Positions 58,924 to 64,000 of a DNA stretch of 64,000 nt are shown here, piece after piece. Under the pieces are notes generated by a model that saw only the letters and a program-made list of their open reading frames with translations, made no database searches and was not told where the DNA came from. Source of the stretch: Opisthorchis felineus (Eukaryota > Platyhelminthes > Trematoda > Opisthorchiida > Opisthorchiidae). A program made the position numbers and the translations under genes. The DNA lies in contig SJOL01002330.1 in NCBI GenBank assembly GCA_004794785.1, positions 1 to 64,000 on the forward strand, in the 5' to 3' direction. Position 1 is the first letter of the stretch, and the number at the start of each line of letters is the position of its first letter.

Positions 58924-61900
58924 CCCGTTCTCTCACTCGTGCCGTCAACGCAGCCTAAATTTATGCACTATGCTGTAATAGTTATCGCACATTCATTCGT
59001 CAGTGTCTGCTTTGAGTCCAATGAAGTCTGAAAGCTAACAGGCACAAGCCCAAAAGCAAGCCCCCACAGCTGTGCGACCAATCAAAGAACAGACTGTTCT
59101 TAACCAACCAGACCGCTGAATGCAGGTTGGCCCATACTGTACTTGTACGAGCAGATGTCAGGACTGTAGTCAGAAACGAGAAAATCGTAAGTAAGAACGT
59201 CAACAGGCTCCAGTGCAGTTCGTACCAAATTTTCTGAAGTGACGGATCGCCCAAGATTTTTTTAGCTGAGCTGATGTCTCAAAATAAATGAATTTCTATC
59301 AATTTATGTCATATCAGAATTCATGGGTATTACTCAATAAAAAGCCTCATTACTGAATACGGTACACACTGGAACATCCACCTACTTAAAACGTGGTGAT
59401 TGCTAGTGTGTATTTAAGTGCTCACAAGTTAGCGGAATATCCGTCGACAGGACATCTACACACTTCGAAACAATTCTGAAAACATGACTGCTGCTTGTAG
59501 AGACGGAAAGCTGCCATCCACAGGTACAGTTCTAGGCACAACCACCACTCCGTTTTTTTAAGCATAACGTCCGCCTTCTTGAAACCCAGGAAAATTAAGC
59601 TCCGTGGAAAAACGAACAATAAAACCAGCAGCTATGTTCCGAAGTTCGACTGTTACAATTCTTTTCGAAGCCACGCGATCAGAGGGTCTACATTGGTGTT
59701 TTTGACTACAAATTATTTTTCATTACCGGAGTAACATCAGTTCGATTTGAACTGTAAAAGATTACCATTCTTGGCTGAGACCTTTCTGTTATCCTTCTTT
59801 GGTATAGGGATTTATCCGTATCTTGATATTAGATCAGCGCATCAGCTTTCTACAGATTGAATGTCAGCACACGCTAACTTAAAACCTGGTTTAGAACTTC
59901 AACGGTAATCTTAAGAAAATGCCAAACCGTTCCAATCTGAAGGTGAGTACCTCAAGTCCTTCACGCCTGGAAATTTTTTCTCTTTCTCTCTGACAGAAGA
60001 TCTTATAAAAGGAAACTTTTCGACAAAACTAAAGGGATAACATTGTGGTATCCAGAGCCTTTACAACAGTAGCCTCTTGTCTACTGAGTATCAGGTATAT
60101 TGGTAAGAGACAACATGACTCACTGGGTCAAAATTCAAACATATGTCAATCATCTTTTTGCTGCCTTCTTCTTCCTCTTAAAGATTTATGCCCCGCGTAC
60201 ACTGATTGATTACACATTATCCGACTGACGGTAGATGCATGCATTTTCAATAACCTGAGTAGATTTAATACTAATGCTCATGTCAGTTTGTATAAAAAAT
60301 AAGCATCATGGCGTACTTAGATGGCCTCAGGAAGCTCATTTGTCAGCGATATTTTGGATGTGGTCGAACTATGATCCAGTAAACTCCACATCTCAGGGAG
60401 TAACATATTCAGTTTCATTAAAAATTTTCACGCACTACTATTCTATTCCTCTGCATCCACCTGTCACACTATCATCCTATATCAGGATGGTAACCTACTG
60501 GCTCATGTATTTGATTAGTGTGACGTGTTACACTAACTTCAGGGTGGCATCAGCAGTAGAGATTCTTAAGCAATGGAGGACCGTACGTATGTGAAAGGAC
60601 AGAGGCCAAAAATCTGAAAGCGTTACACTCTTATCATGGTACCTGTTATTGTTCGTGTTCAGAGCGTTTTGGCAGAGCAAAGTAAATCCTGCTCACTTTA
60701 GGGATTATCTACAGAAGTGCAGACAGAATGCAAGATTGCGATTTGCTAATCCAGTGCCTGCTCTTTTTACATTCCACGTCTGGGTATGAATATGCTACAC
60801 CAGACAATCTTCATTCAGTTTACCGATTTTTGCTTTCTGACGCATTTAGTGCTTCTTAAAAGGATTTATCGGCAGATCAATTCGTGACGTCCCAGCTCTC
60901 TCAGAAGTGCTGCTTTTCCAATAATGGAAAGAACGTCGAATTCTGGCGCGTTATGAGATGACAACTACTGCTCTCCCCAACCATCCTCAACAGTAGCCTC
61001 TTAGCATGTGATCCCACAGGAGACGTATTTCTGAAGATACGACGACTGCGCCTTTTGTCGGATTCCCCTTTTAGTGGTCAAATATTTCATTCGTCTTCCT
61101 CCTTGTGTTGTTCATCCGCAGATTTTGTGAACTGTTGAAATTTGAACTCATTGTCGTAAGGTCGTGTATTAAATAGCTGTTCTCCTCTGGTTATATATCC
61201 CCTAATTTCCTGAATGAAACCCTGACAAATCGACATACCGAAGCTTTCCCAAGTCTCCGCGACACATTTCTACATGACAGATAAGCTTAAGCGAGACAGA
61301 CTGACTTGAAAATGTTGGTATACTCCGCATTCGGATCGTAACTCTTCATTTCTCGAAGGAACGTCAGTTACGTGGGAAGTAACAGGAAGCTACCAATATC
61401 CTGCAGCAAACATTTTGTCTACATGCACATTAATTACGCATTCTCATGTAATGGCCTGTCCTCCACGAAAAGTTCGCCAACAAGGCTTTGGAACAGAAAC
61501 ACCGAATTCCTTGGTGGATGCTGGTTTGCACACGTAATACATATCCTGACCTAATTTAACCTGCTAAGCTAGATCAGCTGCTTTCGAAATCTTGATTTGC
61601 TACTAAGTACGCGCTTATCTCATCTGTAGTTCATTTGGATTTCCTCTCTCTTATTTGAAAACGATGCACAAGTTAAGGATCCTTATGGTGCAAATGAAGA
61701 AAAACACGTTCTCATTCATTATGTGAGCACAGTCACATTTCCTAATTATGAAAATTTTGATTCCGTGGTCACAATTTCCGCAGTGTATTCCGGTGTATTG
61801 TGAACTACATGGACAGAGTTTTATTCTTTACTTGGGGGAACGTGTGCGAATTACTGTCTACTGTGATACACTGTTTACGACCAAAGACGTCTGCACAGTT

Positions 61901-62297
61901 CTTGGACATGGCATGGCCCCGGTTGCTCTGCTGCAGAGATGTAAGCAAGGAAGATACTGACCTAAGGAGCAATAAGTCTCGTTTACAGAGGATGACTTCT
62001 ACAAAATTAAAAGTCTGCTGAAATTTGGTAGGGAAGATGTCTCCGGTACCATGTGGCGTTTCACCGAATTAGCCTTTGAATGGCTAAGTGTGACCTAGAG
62101 TCAAGTATTCGAACCAGTGTGGCTCTTTTATTTCAAAGATCTTTCCTCCCGCCTAGTCCACTGGAGACCGTTCCCGTTTCCATCATAGTTGGTTTGGAAT
62201 AAGAGTTTAGCAAGCCTCACAAAACGGACAACCAATGAGTTACCAGGCAGGTCATGACAGGTAAAAACCGCCTAAGACTGTCCTATTTGGTGGGAAC
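58924..62297. other. Upstream of SLC3A; no gene recognised
   Basis: Would hold the SLC3A promoter and 5' UTR. A hydrophobic minus-strand frame at 59254-59000 (LHWSLLTFLLTIFSFLTTVL) lies just upstream, but has no family resemblance and no start support. The remainder shows no motif or repeat copy. Confidence 0.45.
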
Positions 62298-64000
62298 ATC
62301 ATCATTTCATCAGCCCTATGAACCGCGTACACGTCGTACAGTGGTTATAGCTGCCACAGTTTCCTTCCCCGATGATTTGGGGGTGGGGTAGATAGCTGCG
62401 CATCGGAGGCTGTAATTGGTATAATTGATGCTTCAATACACGGGGGGCAGTGGACTTTTAAATGGGGACATTGGGGAGCTATATATTGAAGGCAATAGCT
62501 TCGATGTACGAGCGCCATTGACTGGGACAGGTCTGACAATGTTCTTAACCATTGATGTGTCCCGTCTCCGGGTCCCCATCCAGGGATATGACAATGACCA
62601 GCACAGCCGAGTTTGCTAGTAATGGCTTTCATACTTCGCTGCCAAATCATTGTTTGACCTCCCGTGATTAGTTTCCACCTTTCGTGTGGTTTCGCTAAAA
62701 GAGCCTTTTGAGGAAGTCGGTCGAATGGCATACAGAGCACGTGACCAAGCCAGCAAAACCTATGGAGTGCGATCAGTTCATCTATCTCGGGCGAGCTATT
62801 TCTTCCGAAAAACCATCCGACATACTTCAGAATTACTGATCCGATGTTCCAACCAGACTCGGGCAATGTTCCGAAGACATTGATGGTCAAGCACTGAAAG
62901 ACTTTTGAAGACTTGGGCGCGCAGCGGCCAGGTTTTTCACCCATATAATAATATGCGGCGCACCGCAGCATTGTAAACTCGACCCTTGACGGATAAAATG
63001 ATGTCACGCCTGCACCACAAGTGATAAAGGTTCACAAAAGCTGCTCTGGTCTTCCTTATCCGGATGGATATATCGTCTTTCGCGAGACCACCGGGACTGA
63101 TACAGCTGCCAAGGTAGACAAATTTGTCTACCACCTCAATCGGCTCATCCGCAAGCATGAGGTTAGGGTCCGAGCGCACCCAATCTTGCAGGAGCCCTTA
63201 GCAGGTGTGAAACGCATGCCAAGCCGTGAGGCGGAATTATTTATATTATTTAACATTGTTTGCATTACGACAGCATCAGGTCATAGAAGAGCTATGCCGT
63301 CTGGGTACTCGAATTCTGTGAGCAAACGCCCCGGGAGCACTCGACTCCACAAGCATTGGAGGCTGGTAGTGAGTCTTCCATAATCGTATCAGTGAGGAAG
63401 TTGAAGAGGAAAGGTGAAAGAGGACAGCCCTGTCTGACACTACTTGATGTGGTGAATTCAGAAGAGAGCTTCCCATAGACCTTCACACGGCCGCGGGAGT
63501 TGGCGTACAGCGCCTTAAGGAGGGTCAAGAATTTTAGGGGGGATACCTTTGCTCCACAGACACTGCCATAGTGCCTGACGGTCCACAGAGTCAAAGGCAG
63601 CTTTGAGATCAAGAAACACAACCATTGTTGCTTGCTGGAAGCGGTATCGCTGTTCCAGAATTTGTCGGAGGGTGAAGATATGATCGATGCATCCTCTTGC
63701 AGGACGGAACCCAGCTTGGTTTTCACGGATCTGTCTCTCCCTGTGTTCAGTCAACCCTCGAAGGGTAAGACCAGAGAGGACTTTCGATGCCACAGCTTCC
63801 AGGCTGATACCACGGTGGTTTTCACAAAGCGTTCGCGTACCTGTTTTGAAGATAGGGATAACTGTCGACATGCCCCATTCTGCAGACACGTTCTCTTCGT
63901 TCCATATAGCACCAATAAGCTTTGTCAAGTAGGTCGCCAGGGATTCTCCGCCTTCTTTGAAGATGGCTGGGTAGAGGCCATCCGGTCCTGGTGCCTTATC
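62298..64000 (-). mobile_element. RTE-type LINE, ORF2 3' half, continues past window
   Basis: Endonuclease/RT LINE. On the minus strand from the window edge: STVIPIFKTGTRTLCENHRG, FRPARGCIDHIFTLRQILEQ, MVVFLDLKAAFDSVDRQALW, then a frameshift near 63520 (ALYANSRGRVKVYG), SVRQGCPLSPFLFNF, then the catalytic box as EYPDG instead of YADD at about 63300-63310, FVYLGSCISPGG, the thumb region, LHRFCWLGHVLCMPFDRLPQ and the C-terminal RWKLITGGQTMIWQ and GWGPGDGTHQWLRTLSD. It ends in a short CATCATCAT tail near 62300. At least two frameshifts, stops and the lost Asp make it inactive. Its 3' end matches the shorter fragments elsewhere in the window. Confidence 0.85.

Noticed and set aside
59000..59254. 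Hydrophobic minus-strand ORF just upstream of SLC3A
   Set aside because: No family resemblance or conserved motif; probably chance in pyrimidine-rich upstream DNA.
62060..62130. tRNA-like 'ttgaatggctaagtgtgacc' with 'tattcgaacc'
   Set aside because: Resembles the head at 6283 weakly, but has no cloverleaf and no ribozyme core after it.
1..64000. CRISPR arrays, bacterial operons or ribosome binding sites
   Set aside because: The window is clearly an intron-containing eukaryotic genome; no regular spacer repeats were seen.

Overview
The window is eukaryotic. It holds two spliced genes (GT-AG introns, many only 35-47 nt) inside a dense background of non-LTR retrotransposons and tRNA-derived SINEs. 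The mix of very short and very long introns, RTE-type and R2-clade LINEs, and hammerhead-ribozyme repeats suggests a flatworm, most likely a digenean fluke. No species can be named from the sequence alone.

Layout: 1-2300 is repeat debris (an RTE LINE 3' fragment and a SINE). 2314-31934 (+) is a 15-exon gene for a kinesin-6 motor, the KIF23/MKLP1/Pavarotti/ZEN-4 orthologue. Its exon phases close perfectly into a 924-residue protein. Six exons crowd into the first 1 kb; the rest are spread over 28 kb by introns of 1-8 kb that carry LINE pieces, a hammerhead-bearing SINE and an intact tRNA-Phe(GAA) gene on the opposite strand. 31935-47000 has no confident gene: SINEs, a long near-perfect palindrome, a BEL/Pao protease-like scrap, a second hammerhead core and a decayed coding-like stretch near 45.2-45.8 kb. 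47380-50830 (-) is an almost full-length but stop-ridden R2-clade LINE (two zinc fingers, Myb, RT, restriction-like endonuclease), interrupted by a 729-base assembly gap. 53536-58923 (-) is a 10-exon SLC3A-type amino-acid-transporter heavy chain of 644 residues (amylase-like ectodomain, one TM helix, juxtamembrane Cys). 62298-64000 (-) is a degenerate RTE LINE running off the window.

The two genes are not functionally linked. The kinesin would act with a RACGAP1/CYK-4 partner in the central spindle at cytokinesis; SLC3A would escort an SLC7 light chain to the surface membrane for amino-acid uptake. Their proximity looks incidental. Exon boundaries were read by eye from splice consensus, phase and family similarity recalled from general knowledge; no database search was run.
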